Part shown: positions 1 to 6,338 of the stretch, in pieces
Position numbering within the stretch: the first letter of the stretch is position 1
Layout of the letters: each line of letters starts with the position of its first letter
Source of the DNA: an uncultured Oscillospiraceae bacterium
GTDB lineage: Bacteria; Bacillota; Clostridia; Oscillospirales; Oscillospiraceae
DNA length: 8,594 nucleotides
Reading direction: 5' to 3'
Assembly (NCBI GenBank): GCA_944385595.1
Contig: CALWXY010000059.1
Coordinates: 1-8,594 of the forward strand
Position numbers and translations under genes: made by a program
Notes under the pieces: model-generated
What the model saw: the letters and a program-made list of their open reading frames with translations, nothing else
Databases searched by the model: none
What the model was told of the DNA's origin: nothing

Positions 1-450
1 CACCGCGAGGTTGGCCTGTTCGGGTATCTGCTCCGGCGTGACGTAGCGTATATTCGTGCGCTCCATGCACACGACGCGCCCGTCGTTGCGCAGCTGCCAT
101 GCGAGCTGGCCGTAGCCCACGTCGACGGCGTAGACCTTCGCCGCGCCGTTTTGCAGCAGGCAGTCGGTGAAGCCGCCGGTGGACGCGCCGCAGTCTATGA
201 CGGTCTGTCCCGAGGGGTCGTACTCAAAAACGCGCAGCGCCTTTTCGAGCTTCAGTCCCCCGCGCGAGACGTAGCGCAGCGTCTCGCCGCGAATCTCTAT
301 CTCTGCGTCCGGCGCGACGGGCATGCCGGGCTTGTCCGCCTTCTGTCCGTTCACATACACGACGCCGCTCATTATCGTGGTCTTCGCCCGCTCGCGGCTC
401 GGCGTCATCCCGCGGGCGAACATGGCCTCGTCAAGTCTCGTCTTTGCCAT
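1..450 (-). CDS. tlyA: TlyA-family rRNA 2'-O-methyltransferase, N-terminal 150 residues (3' end outside window)
   Basis: TlyA enzymes use S-adenosylmethionine to methylate ribose 2'-OH groups of cytidines in rRNA (23S C1920 and, in some types, 16S C1409); the old name hemolysin A is misleading. The visible part starts MAKTRLDEAM and has an S4-type RNA-binding domain at about residues 3-62. The family signature YVSRGGLKLEKAL follows (60-72), then the Rossmann SAM-binding motif DCGASTGGFTDCLL (86-99) and AVDVGYGQLAWQLR (108-121). The other catalytic residues lie beyond the window, so this is an edge truncation and not a broken gene. The ATG at 450 is chosen because GAGGTG stands 4 bases upstream (455-460) and the S4 domain begins at once. 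The start lies inside the dxs 3' end (20-bp overlap), which suggests translational coupling. Five of its six isoleucine codons are AUA. Confidence 0.96.
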   Translation of the reverse strand, partial: MAKTRLDEAMFARGMTPSRERAKTTIMSGVVYVNGQKADKPGMPVAPDAEIEIRGETLRYVSRGGLKLEKALRVFEYDPSGQTVIDCGASTGGFTDCLLQNGAAKVYAVDVGYGQLAWQLRNDGRVVCMERTNIRYVTPEQIPEQANLAV

Positions 451-2290
451 CCGGCACCTCACTGAGCAAAGTTTCCGCCGCCGCGGCTATGCCCTCGCCG
501 TCAAGGCAAAGGCTGTGCAGCAGCTCGCGCACGGAGCCGTGCGTCACGACGCCGTGCCCCAGATTCAGCAGCTTCACCGGCTGCGCCAGCTCGCCGCGCA
601 GCTCCTCGCCCACGCTGCCGTGGGCGCACACGTCCTCCGCGACCAGCGCCGCGCGGCATGGCGCGCAGAGCTGCGCTATCCGCGAGACCGGCAGCGGGTT
701 TATGATGTTCACCTTTATGACCCTCGCGCCCACGCCCTTTTCGCGGAGGATATCCGCCGCGTCGAAAGCCTCGTTGGTCATCGGGCCGTAGACGATTATC
801 GCGACGTCCCCGCCATCGGTGAGAGCCGTGGCGGTCTCGAGCGAGGAGTCGCCCTTATATCTGCCCTCGCCGCCGCGCGGATAGCGCAGCGCAACGGGGA
901 GCTTTATGTCGTGCACGGCCATGTCGAGCATGGTGCGCAGCTCGGCAAAGCTCGCCGGGCAGAGCACCGTCATATACGGCACGGAGCGGAGGTAGCTCAC
1001 GTCGAAGACGCCGTGGTGTGTCTCGCCGTCGCTGCCGACCAGCCCCGCCCTGTCGACGCCGAGGACGACGTGCAGGCGCTGCAGCGCGATGTCGTGGATC
1101 AGCATGTCGTAGGCGCGCTGCAAAAAGCAGGAGTACACGGCGAACACCGGCGTCATGCCCTGCTTGGCAAGGCCGGCCGCCATGGCGGCGGCGTGCCCCT
1201 CGGCTATGCCGACGTCGAAAAAGCGCTCCGGGAACTCTCTGGAAAAAGGCGCCAGCCCAGTGCCGGAGGCCATGGCCGCCGTTATGGCGACTATGCGCTC
1301 ATCGTCCCTTGCGAGGCGGCTCAGCTCCGAGCCGAACACATCGGAGAAGCCGTCGCCGCCTTTTTTGACGCCTATCTTCGGGTCGAAAGGCGACACGCCG
1401 TGGTAGACGGCGGGGTCGGCCTCGGCGAGCGGGTAGCCCTTGCCCTTGCGCGTCTTGACGTGCAGGAGCACCGGCCTGTCGAAGTCGCGCGCCATGCGCA
1501 GCGCGCTCTCGAGCTGCTTTATATCGTGTCCGTCGACGGGGCCGAGGGAGTAAAAGCCCATCTCGGAGAAGGTGTTGTCGGGTATGAAGAGGCGCTTCAC
1601 CGCCTCCTTGACCCTGTGGTTGAATGAGTAGAGCTTGGGGAAGCGGCGCATGACCCGGCGGTAACTGCGCTTGAAGTCGAGGTAGCCGCTGCGGACTCTC
1701 AGGCGCGACAGCAGCCGCGACACTCCGCCGACGTTCGGCGAGATGCTCATCTCGTTGTCGTTCAGTATGACGACCATGCGCTCGCCGCTCGCGCCGGCGT
1801 TGCTCAGCCCCTCGTAGGCGAGGCCGCCGGAGAGCGCCCCGTCGCCTATGACGGCGGCGACGTCGTAGTCCCCGCCGAGCAGAGTGCGCGCCCTCGCCAT
1901 GCCGAGCGCCACCGACACGGAGTTGGAGGCGTGCCCGGCTATGAAGGCGTCGTGCTCGCTCTCCGAGGGCTTCGGGAAGCCCGATAGCCCGCCGAAGCGG
2001 CGCAGCGAGTCGAATTCGTCGCGCCGGCCGGTGAGTATCTTGTGGACGTAGCTCTGGTGGCCGACGTCAAAGACGATCCTGTCGCGCTCGGTGTTGTAGA
2101 CGCGGTGCAGCGCGATGGTCAGCTCCACCGCGCCGAGGTTCGAGGCGAGGTGTCCCCCGTTTTGGGAGACCTTCTCCACCAGGAAGTCGCGCAGCTCGTC
2201 GGCGAGGCGCTCCGTCTCGCCGAGGCTGAGGGCGCGCAGGTCGTCCGGCGAATTTATCTTGTCCAGAATTTCCAAATGGTGTGACCCCAT
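431..2290 (-). CDS. dxs: 1-deoxy-D-xylulose-5-phosphate synthase
   Basis: Dxs condenses pyruvate and glyceraldehyde 3-phosphate with thiamine diphosphate to make DXP, the entry step of the MEP isoprenoid pathway. From the start used here the protein has 619 residues, a normal length. Visible landmarks are GGHLASNLG (45-53, with the substrate-contact His), GHQSYVHKILTGR (77-89), the ThDP/Mg motif from GDG (149-151) to NDN (177-179), GPVDGHD (250-256), the catalytic Glu364 in DVGIAEGHAA, YSCFLQRAYD (386-395) and DRAGLVGSDGETHHG (413-427). The usual Gln after AE is Gly here. The start is uncertain: ATGs at 2341 and 2335 would add 17 or 15 residues without recognisable family sequence. The ATG at 2290 places MGSHHLEILDKINSPDDL where homologues begin, but its GGAG (2306-2309) is 15 bases away. 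The 129-bp gap after ispA holds a candidate promoter. The 3' end overlaps tlyA by 20 bp. Confidence 0.96.
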   Translation of the reverse strand: MGSHHLEILDKINSPDDLRALSLGETERLADELRDFLVEKVSQNGGHLASNLGAVELTIALHRVYNTERDRIVFDVGHQSYVHKILTGRRDEFDSLRRFGGLSGFPKPSESEHDAFIAGHASNSVSVALGMARARTLLGGDYDVAAVIGDGALSGGLAYEGLSNAGASGERMVVILNDNEMSISPNVGGVSRLLSRLRVRSGYLDFKRSYRRVMRRFPKLYSFNHRVKEAVKRLFIPDNTFSEMGFYSLGPVDGHDIKQLESALRMARDFDRPVLLHVKTRKGKGYPLAEADPAVYHGVSPFDPKIGVKKGGDGFSDVFGSELSRLARDDERIVAITAAMASGTGLAPFSREFPERFFDVGIAEGHAAAMAAGLAKQGMTPVFAVYSCFLQRAYDMLIHDIALQRLHVVLGVDRAGLVGSDGETHHGVFDVSYLRSVPYMTVLCPASFAELRTMLDMAVHDIKLPVALRYPRGGEGRYKGDSSLETATALTDGGDVAIIVYGPMTNEAFDAADILREKGVGARVIKVNIINPLPVSRIAQLCAPCRAALVAEDVCAHGSVGEELRGELAQPVKLLNLGHGVVTHGSVRELLHSLCLDGEGIAAAAETLLSEVPDGKDET

Positions 2291-2305
2291 TTTCTGAAAT
2301 ATTTG

Positions 2306-2333
2306 CTCCGGCGCGTGTGTTCCGTCACGCGCC
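2306..2333 (-). promoter_or_regulatory. dxs leader hairpin abutting the ribosome binding site
   Basis: On the minus strand GGCGCGTG and CACGCGCC form a perfect 8-bp stem (2326-2333 with 2310-2317) around an 8-base loop. The Shine-Dalgarno-like GGAG (2306-2309) follows directly. If dxs starts at 2290 this is an untranslated leader structure that could affect ribosome access; if dxs starts at 2335 or 2341 it would be coding sequence. No T tract follows, so it is not a terminator. The regulatory role is inferred. Confidence 0.45.
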
Positions 2334-2343
2334 ATTCCCATTC

Positions 2344-2372
2344 CCTATAACAAATCTCTCCCGCTTTTTCAA
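2344..2372 (-). promoter_or_regulatory. Candidate vegetative (sigma-A type) promoter for dxs-tlyA
   Basis: The minus strand shows TTGAAA (2367-2372, 5 of 6 to TTGACA), a 17-base spacer and TATAGG (2344-2349, 4 of 6 to TATAAT). The three bases before the -10 are TGT, fitting the extended -10 TGn. A start site about 7 bases downstream would fall near 2337, inside the two upstream ATG candidates, and would favour the dxs start at 2290. The gap is AT-rich, which raises the chance of an accidental match. Confidence 0.5.
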
Positions 2373-2419
2373 TTGCGGGCGGTATTTATTTTTCATTTTA
2401 TTCACAAAATAATGAATAC

Positions 2420-3292
2420 TCAGCTCCGGCGGTTTGCCAGCATGTCGGCCAGCCACTCGAGGAAGCGGCTGTCGGCAAAGGCGCCGCGCAGCGCCTCCTT
2501 GGCGCGCTCCGTCCTGCGCTGGATGAGGCTCTCGCAGGCCTCGCGCCCCATTATCGTGGCAAAGGTGCTCTTGCTGTTCCCGGCGTCGGAGCCTATGGGC
2601 TTGCCCAGCTCCTCGACCGTCGATATCGTGTCGAGCAAATCGTCGCGCACCTGGAAGGCGAGGCCGATGTCGGCCGCGAAGGCGAGCGCCGCGCTCATCT
2701 GCTCCTCGCTGCCGCGCCCCACGGCCACGCCCATGGCGCAGGCCGCCTCTATCATGGCGGAGGTCTTGCGCTTGTGTATCTCCGTCAGCTCGCGGCGCGA
2801 GAGAATCAGCCCCTCGCTCTGGATGTCGAGCATCTGGCCGCCGCATATGCCCTCGGTGCCGGCGGCGCGCGCCAGAATGGCGGCGCATTTCGCCTTTACG
2901 TCGTCGGCAAGGTCGGCGGTGAGTATGGTGCGGAAGGCCTCGGCCTGCAGCGCGTCGCCCGCGAGGACGGCTGTCGCCTCGTCGAACTGGACGTGGCAGG
3001 TCGGCTTGCCGCGGCGCAGCTCGTCGTCGTCCATACAGGGCAGGTCGTCGTGTATGAGCGAATAGGTGTGCAGCATCTCGATGGCGCAGGCCACCGGCAG
3101 CGCCTCGGCGTAGGTGCCGCCACAGGCGCGGCAGAACTCCAGCACCAGCATGGGCCGCACCCTTTTGCCTCCGGCGAGCAGGCTGTAGCGCATGGCCTCC
3201 ATCAGTCTGGGGCTGGCGCTTCCCTCGGGGTGGAAGTAGCCGTCGAGGGCGCTGTTTATGATTTCAATGTAGTCGTCGAACATGGCTTTCAC
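2420..3292 (-). CDS. ispA: Polyprenyl synthetase, (2E,6E)-farnesyl diphosphate synthase type
   Basis: This enzyme adds isopentenyl diphosphate to dimethylallyl and geranyl diphosphate to give C15 farnesyl diphosphate, the precursor of undecaprenyl and quinone chains. The 290-residue protein has GGKRVRP (41-47), the first Asp-rich motif HDDLPCMDDDELRRGKPT (81-98; D82, D83, D88), GGQMLD (151-156), HKRKT (173-177) and the second Asp-rich motif FQVRDDLLD (213-221). The DDxxxxD spacing and Tyr77 five residues before the first Asp fit a bacterial type II farnesyl synthase and not a longer-chain enzyme, though product length cannot be proved from sequence. The start is GTG at 3292, with GGGAGG about 12 bases upstream. 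The ATG at 3283 would lose three residues and sit 21 bases from that site. It lies 19 bp after xseB, so it is probably co-transcribed with it. Confidence 0.96.
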   Translation of the reverse strand: MKAMFDDYIEIINSALDGYFHPEGSASPRLMEAMRYSLLAGGKRVRPMLVLEFCRACGGTYAEALPVACAIEMLHTYSLIHDDLPCMDDDELRRGKPTCHVQFDEATAVLAGDALQAEAFRTILTADLADDVKAKCAAILARAAGTEGICGGQMLDIQSEGLILSRRELTEIHKRKTSAMIEAACAMGVAVGRGSEEQMSAALAFAADIGLAFQVRDDLLDTISTVEELGKPIGSDAGNSKSTFATIMGREACESLIQRRTERAKEALRGAFADSRFLEWLADMLANRRS

Positions 3293-3311
3293 GGCGAAAC
3301 TGCACCTCCCG

Positions 3312-3545
3312 CTATTCGGCGTCGAACGGCAGCTCCTCAGGCTCGCCGCTCTCGGTCTTGCGGAGCTTCACGACCTTCTGCTCCGCCTCGCTCAGCATGG
3401 TCTGGCAGGCGCGCACCAGCGAGGTGCCCTCCTCGAACATGGCGAGCAGCTCGCTCAGGGGCGCGTCGCCCCTCTCGAGGCGCTTTACTATGCCGTCGAG
3501 CCTGTCGAGGGACTGCTCGAAGCTGAGTTCCTTATTTTCCTGCAT
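3312..3545 (-). CDS. xseB: Exodeoxyribonuclease VII small subunit
   Basis: XseB binds the long C-terminal helices of XseA to form exonuclease VII, which degrades single-stranded DNA from both ends into short oligonucleotides. The 77-residue product is of normal length and mostly helical. The core LSFEQSLDRLDGIVKRLERG (7-26) is followed by LSELLAMFEEGTSLVRACQ (30-48) and an acidic tail. The ATG at 3545 is chosen because AGGA (3554-3557) stands 8 bases upstream. An ATG at 3554 would abut its own ribosome site, and longer in-frame extensions run into xseA without family similarity. The first 14 bp overlap the end of xseA, as expected for coupled synthesis of partner subunits. Confidence 0.94.
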   Translation of the reverse strand: MQENKELSFEQSLDRLDGIVKRLERGDAPLSELLAMFEEGTSLVRACQTMLSEAEQKVVKLRKTESGEPEELPFDAE

Positions 3546-4755
3546 TGCTGTCATCCTTTCCAACGGCTGTAATCTCCGCCTCTGCGCCGCCGTCGGCCAG
3601 GCGGAGGGATATTCTGTCTCCAACGCGCAGCTGCTTTTTCGAGCGTATCACCGCGCCGCCTGCGTCCGTCGCCACGGCGAAGCCGCGCGAGAGCACCTTG
3701 AGCGGGCTCATCGCGTCGAGCGACGAGGCGAGCGCCAGCAGCCGGTGCTTTTTGCCGAGCACCGTGCGCTCCATTGCGGCCGCCATGCGCTCTGTCGCGC
3801 GGTCGAGCTCGAGGCGCTTCATGTCGACGTAGCTCTCCGGCGCGACCAGCACCCGTCGCTGCGACAGCGAGTCGACGTTCGCCCGCAGCTCGCGCAGGCG
3901 CTTGTTCACCGCCGTGAGCATGCGCGAATCCCAGGCCGCGAGCTGCTCGGCCATCTCCGTGTGGTCGGGCACGGCGAGCTCCGCCGCGTTCGACGGCGTC
4001 GCCGCGCGCAGATCCGCGACGAAGTCGGCTATAGTCACGTCCGGCTCGTGGCCGACGGCGGAGATGACTGGTATCTCCGACTCGTAGATGGCCCGCGCCA
4101 CCCGCTCGTCGTTAAACGCCCAGAGATCCTCCATCGAGCCGCCGCCGCGGCCCGTGATGATGAGGTCGCCCACCTTCCAGCGGTTGGCGTATCGTATGGC
4201 GCCGACTATCTCCGGCGGCGCCTCCGCGCCCTGCACGCGCACCGGCAGTATGGCCACCTCGGCCATCGGCCATCTCGCGCCGAGGACTCGGATTATATCG
4301 CGCACCGCGGCGCCCGCGCCGGAGGTAATCACCGCTATGCGGCGCGGAAAGCGCGGCAGCGGCTTTTTGTGCGAGGCGTCAAACAGCCCCTCGGCCAAAA
4401 GGCGCGCCTTGAGCTGCTCGAAGGCCATGTGCAGGTCGCCGACGCCCTGCGGGATAAGCTCGCTGCAATAGAGCTGGTAGGCCCCGTCGCGCGGGTAGAC
4501 GGACACCCTGCCCACGGCGACGACGCCCATGCCGCTCTCCGGCCTGAAGCGCAGCTTCGACGCGCTGCCCTTGAACATCACGCAGCGGACGCTGCTCTCC
4601 TGGTCCTTGAGCGTGAAGTAGTGGTGGCCGGAGGGGTATATCTTGTAGTTTGAGAGCTCGCCGACCACAGCGACGGCGAGAAGTCCGGGGTCGGACTCGA
4701 TGAGCGACTTGATGCGCGCATTGAGCTCCGACACTGTCATTATATTCTCGTTCAT
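3532..4755 (-). CDS. xseA: Exodeoxyribonuclease VII large subunit
   Basis: XseA is the catalytic subunit of exonuclease VII, a metal-independent single-strand DNA exonuclease involved in repair. The 407-residue protein has an N-terminal OB-fold (about 6-100; VSELNARIKSLIE, then VVGELSNYK and SGHHYFTLKD). The catalytic region carries AVITSGAGAAVRDI (141-154), GRGGGSMEDLWAFNDE (202-217) and GHEPDVTIADFVADLRAATP (235-254) before SNAAELAVPD. A long helical segment (about 262-345) and the C-terminal SPLKVLSRGFAVA (350-362) complete the family layout. The ATG at 4755 has GAGGTGG ending two bases upstream; the GTG at 4761 lies within that site and the ATG at 4740 has no good one. It follows nusB by 56 bp containing a terminator-like hairpin, and overlaps xseB by 14 bp. 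Eleven of 21 isoleucine codons are AUA by hand count. Confidence 0.97.
   Translation of the reverse strand: MNENIMTVSELNARIKSLIESDPGLLAVAVVGELSNYKIYPSGHHYFTLKDQESSVRCVMFKGSASKLRFRPESGMGVVAVGRVSVYPRDGAYQLYCSELIPQGVGDLHMAFEQLKARLLAEGLFDASHKKPLPRFPRRIAVITSGAGAAVRDIIRVLGARWPMAEVAILPVRVQGAEAPPEIVGAIRYANRWKVGDLIITGRGGGSMEDLWAFNDERVARAIYESEIPVISAVGHEPDVTIADFVADLRAATPSNAAELAVPDHTEMAEQLAAWDSRMLTAVNKRLRELRANVDSLSQRRVLVAPESYVDMKRLELDRATERMAAAMERTVLGKKHRLLALASSLDAMSPLKVLSRGFAVATDAGGAVIRSKKQLRVGDRISLRLADGGAEAEITAVGKDDSNAGK
3554..3557 (-). promoter_or_regulatory. Ribosome binding site deciding the xseB start
   Basis: The minus strand reads AGGA 8 bases before the ATG at 3545. The same bases overlap the competing ATG at 3554, which makes that upstream codon unlikely as the main start. 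Confidence 0.55.
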
Positions 4756-4764
4756 ATCCACCTC

Positions 4765-4804
4765 AAAACCGGAAAGCCCCGCCCGGCACAGGACCGAGCG
4801 GGGC
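4765..4804 (-). terminator. Terminator-like GC hairpin between nusB and xseA
   Basis: On the minus strand, 7 bases after the nusB stop, an 11-bp stem (4794-4804 with 4776-4786, one G-U pair) closes a 7-base loop. The following sequence TTTCCGGTTTT is an interrupted T tract, so termination may be partial. The xseA ribosome site begins three bases after this tract. A leaky terminator or attenuator setting xseA-xseB-ispA below nusB is plausible; alternatively, xseA depends wholly on read-through. Confidence 0.6.
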
Positions 4805-4811
4805 GCAATTT

Positions 4812-5279
4812 CTATTCGCCGGGCTGCTCGCCTTCAGCGCTGAGCGAGCGGGCGAAGCTGCCCAGCACTCCGTTTATGAAAGACACCGTCTCCGGCACGT
4901 CGTAGCCCTTGGCGAGCTCGACGGCCTCGCTTATGGCGACGCCGGCGGGGACGTCGTCCACATACAGCATCTCGTAGATGGCGACGCGCAGAACCGCGAG
5001 CGCCGTTTTGGAGATGCGGGAGATTTTCCAGCCGCGGGAGTATTTTTCAATCTCCGCGTCGATCTCGTCCCTGTGTTCGGCGACGCCGCAGACAACGCCG
5101 CGGATATAGTCGCGCTGTCTGGCGCTGGGGTAATCGTCCAGCCCGTCGCTCTCGGCGGCGAGGGTGCCGTAGTATTCCTTTTCAAAAAAGCTGTCCAGCG
5201 CTTCGCCGGCCGGGACGGGGTTGGCCGAATTGGCAAAGCAGAGCTGGACGGCGAGCTCGCGGGCCGCCGCTCTCGTCAT
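4812..5279 (-). CDS. nusB: Transcription antitermination protein NusB
   Basis: NusB pairs with NusE (ribosomal protein S10) on boxA RNA and helps RNA polymerase pass terminators in rRNA operons. The 155-residue all-helical protein begins TRAAARELAVQLCFANSAN (2-20), the typical N-terminal RNA-binding helix. It continues with ARQRDYIRGVVCGV (53-66) and ends in the conserved core ISRISKTALAVLRVAIYEML, then VPAGVAISEAVELAKGYDVP and SFINGVLGSFAR. Length is slightly above the common 130-150. The ATG at 5279 has GGAGG 8 bases upstream. The gene follows the asp23-like gene by 21 bp and precedes a hairpin, so these two probably form the main transcript. Its isoleucine codons are mostly AUC, unlike tlyA and xseA, which suggests higher expression. 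Confidence 0.97.
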   Translation of the reverse strand: MTRAAARELAVQLCFANSANPVPAGEALDSFFEKEYYGTLAAESDGLDDYPSARQRDYIRGVVCGVAEHRDEIDAEIEKYSRGWKISRISKTALAVLRVAIYEMLYVDDVPAGVAISEAVELAKGYDVPETVSFINGVLGSFARSLSAEGEQPGE

Positions 5280-5300
5280 CTGTGTCGCCTCCCGATTGCC

Positions 5301-5660
5301 TTACTTCTCGTAGGAGATGCCGCTGATGTGGACGTTCACTATGCTGTCGAGCCCGGTCATGCTCTCGACTGCGCTGGCGACGGCCTCCTGCACCTTGACG
5401 CCGACCTCGTTGATCTTGACGCCGAAGCGCACGGTGACGATGACGTCGACGACGATCTTATCCTCGACGAACTGGACCTTGACGCCTTTGGAGACGTTTT
5501 TTCTGCCGAGGAACTCGACAAGCTCGGAGCCTATGGTGTTGGCAAGTCCGGCGACGCCCTCGACCTCGGTGATGGCGGCGCCGACCATGACGGCGATGAC
5601 GTCCTCGGAAATATTGATGCTGCCGCGCTCATCCTGGCGGGCGATATAGTTTTCAGGCAT
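5301..5660 (-). CDS. Asp23/Gls24 family protein, YqhY-like
   Basis: Members of this family (DUF322) are small cytoplasmic or membrane-associated proteins linked to envelope stress. The B. subtilis homologue in this gene position, YqhY, is connected genetically with acetyl-CoA carboxylase. The 119-residue product carries the full domain: GSINISEDVIAVMVGAAITE (13-32), VEGVAGLA, then KGVKVQFVEDKIVVDVIVTV and GVKINEVGVKVQEAVASAVE, ending VNVHISGISYEK. There is no signal peptide or membrane segment. The ATG at 5660 has AGGAGG 8 bases upstream, among the best ribosome sites in the window, and an extended -10 promoter stands before it. Nine of 12 isoleucine codons are AUC, a sign of strong expression. 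The accB-accC pair that precedes yqhY in Bacillus is absent. The biochemical function is not known. Confidence 0.93.
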   Translation of the reverse strand: MPENYIARQDERGSINISEDVIAVMVGAAITEVEGVAGLANTIGSELVEFLGRKNVSKGVKVQFVEDKIVVDVIVTVRFGVKINEVGVKVQEAVASAVESMTGLDSIVNVHISGISYEK

Positions 5661-5693
5661 GGCTGATACCTCCTGTGCTTACTTATCCCGTAT

Positions 5694-5722
5694 ATCATAC
5701 CATGAACCCGCCCAAAAATAAA
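5694..5722 (-). promoter_or_regulatory. Extended -10 promoter for the asp23-like gene and nusB
   Basis: The minus strand shows TATGAT (5694-5699, 5 of 6 to TATAAT) directly preceded by TGG, matching the extended -10 TGn. At a 17-base spacing the -35 is weak (TTTATT, 5717-5722), as is common for extended -10 promoters. The start site would be near 5687, giving a leader of about 27 bases ending in AGGAGG. It lies directly after the spoIIIAH terminator, so it would free the housekeeping genes from sporulation control. Confidence 0.65.
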
Positions 5723-5737
5723 CAATTATTTTTAAAC

Positions 5738-5763
5738 ATAAAAATTCCCCGGCATCGCCGGGG
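5738..5763 (-). terminator. Intrinsic terminator of the spoIIIA operon
   Basis: Six bases after the spoIIIAH stop the minus strand folds into a perfect 7-bp stem CCCCGGC/GCCGGGG (5757-5763 with 5747-5753) with a three-base loop. AATTTTTATG follows, and the next bases remain AT-rich. This is a classic Rho-independent terminator. Confidence 0.88.
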
Positions 5764-5769
5764 AGAGAT

Positions 5770-6321
5770 TTACTGCGCGTCCTTTACCTCTATCACGGTT
5801 ATCTGCTCGGTGGTGTATGTGCTCGCGCCGGTGACAGCGTCGGCTATCTGCGCGACCTGCGCCTCCGTCAGGCCGTCCGCCGGGGCCGGGACGGCCACGG
5901 TCACCGAGTCCTCGCCCATGAACACCACGCAGTCGGCAAAGTCGCGCGCCATCAGCTCGTTCTCTATCTGGCTCTCGTTCATCGTGTACTGCGCCATGAC
6001 GGCTATCTCATTCATGGCGCTGTCTATGACCTCCGCCGACGCGCCCTCAGACGAGGCCGCCTTCTCGAGCAGCGAGAGCGCCTCGTCGCGCGACTGCTGC
6101 CGCGTGAGCCGCGCCTCGGCGAAATAGTCGGAGTCGCCGCTCTGCGCCCCGACGCTCGCGAGGTACTCCTCCTCCGCCGCGGCCATGGCCGCGTCCTCGG
6201 CGGCGACCATTGCCTCGTCGGCCTCGCCCCAGCGGTTGTTGTACGACCAGTTGAGATACACGGCCGCACACACGAAAAACAGTACCGTCACCACCACCAG
6301 ATTGCGCTTTAATTTCCTCAT
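5770..6321 (-). CDS. spoIIIAH: Stage III sporulation protein AH
   Basis: SpoIIIAH sits in the mother-cell engulfing membrane and binds forespore SpoIIQ across the intermembrane space, forming part of the feeding channel that supports late forespore gene expression. The 183-residue protein has a short basic N-terminus (MRKLKRN), one membrane helix at about residues 8-24, an Ala/Glu-rich linker (about 33-55) and the family segment YFAEARLTRQQSRDEALSLL (66-85). The C-terminal half (about 96-181) fits the ring-building fold related to secretion proteins YscJ/FliF. The ATG at 6321 is chosen because AAGGTGAAGG lies just upstream. A GTG at 6342 would overlap the spoIIIAG stop as GTGA but lacks a good ribosome site and adds seven residues before the membrane helix. 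It is the last gene of the operon and is followed by a terminator. Confidence 0.94.
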   Translation of the reverse strand: MRKLKRNLVVVTVLFFVCAAVYLNWSYNNRWGEADEAMVAAEDAAMAAAEEEYLASVGAQSGDSDYFAEARLTRQQSRDEALSLLEKAASSEGASAEVIDSAMNEIAVMAQYTMNESQIENELMARDFADCVVFMGEDSVTVAVPAPADGLTEAQVAQIADAVTGASTYTTEQITVIEVKDAQ

Positions 6322-6338
6322 GTCCTTCACCTTTCCTG

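Noticed and set aside
323..1627. 434-codon open frame on the plus strand opposite dxs
   Set aside because: It lies antisense to an unambiguous Dxs. GC-biased codons on the coding strand remove stop codons from the opposite strand, and the translation is Arg/Ala/His-rich without recognisable domains.
2291..2341. Longer dxs starting at ATG 2335 or 2341
   Set aside because: AGGG stands 7 bases before 2335, so it cannot be excluded. The extra residues have no family match, cover the leader hairpin and overlap the predicted promoter start site, so it was not preferred.
2399..2418. AT-only inverted repeat just after the ispA stop, considered as a terminator
   Set aside because: The stem is six weak pairs (TATTCA/TGAATA) and no T tract follows on the minus strand, so termination is not supported.
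2774..3526. 250-codon plus-strand frame across ispA and xseB
   Set aside because: It spans two real genes and the gap between them and shows no domain, so it is a shadow frame.
3546..3623. N-terminally extended XseB of up to 103 residues
   Set aside because: The extension runs within the xseA coding end and has no similarity to XseB; the 77-residue form has a proper ribosome site and normal length.
3358..4653. 431-codon open frame on the plus strand opposite xseA
   Set aside because: It is antisense to a complete XseA with all family motifs. The product is low-complexity and basic, and there is no ribosome site of note.
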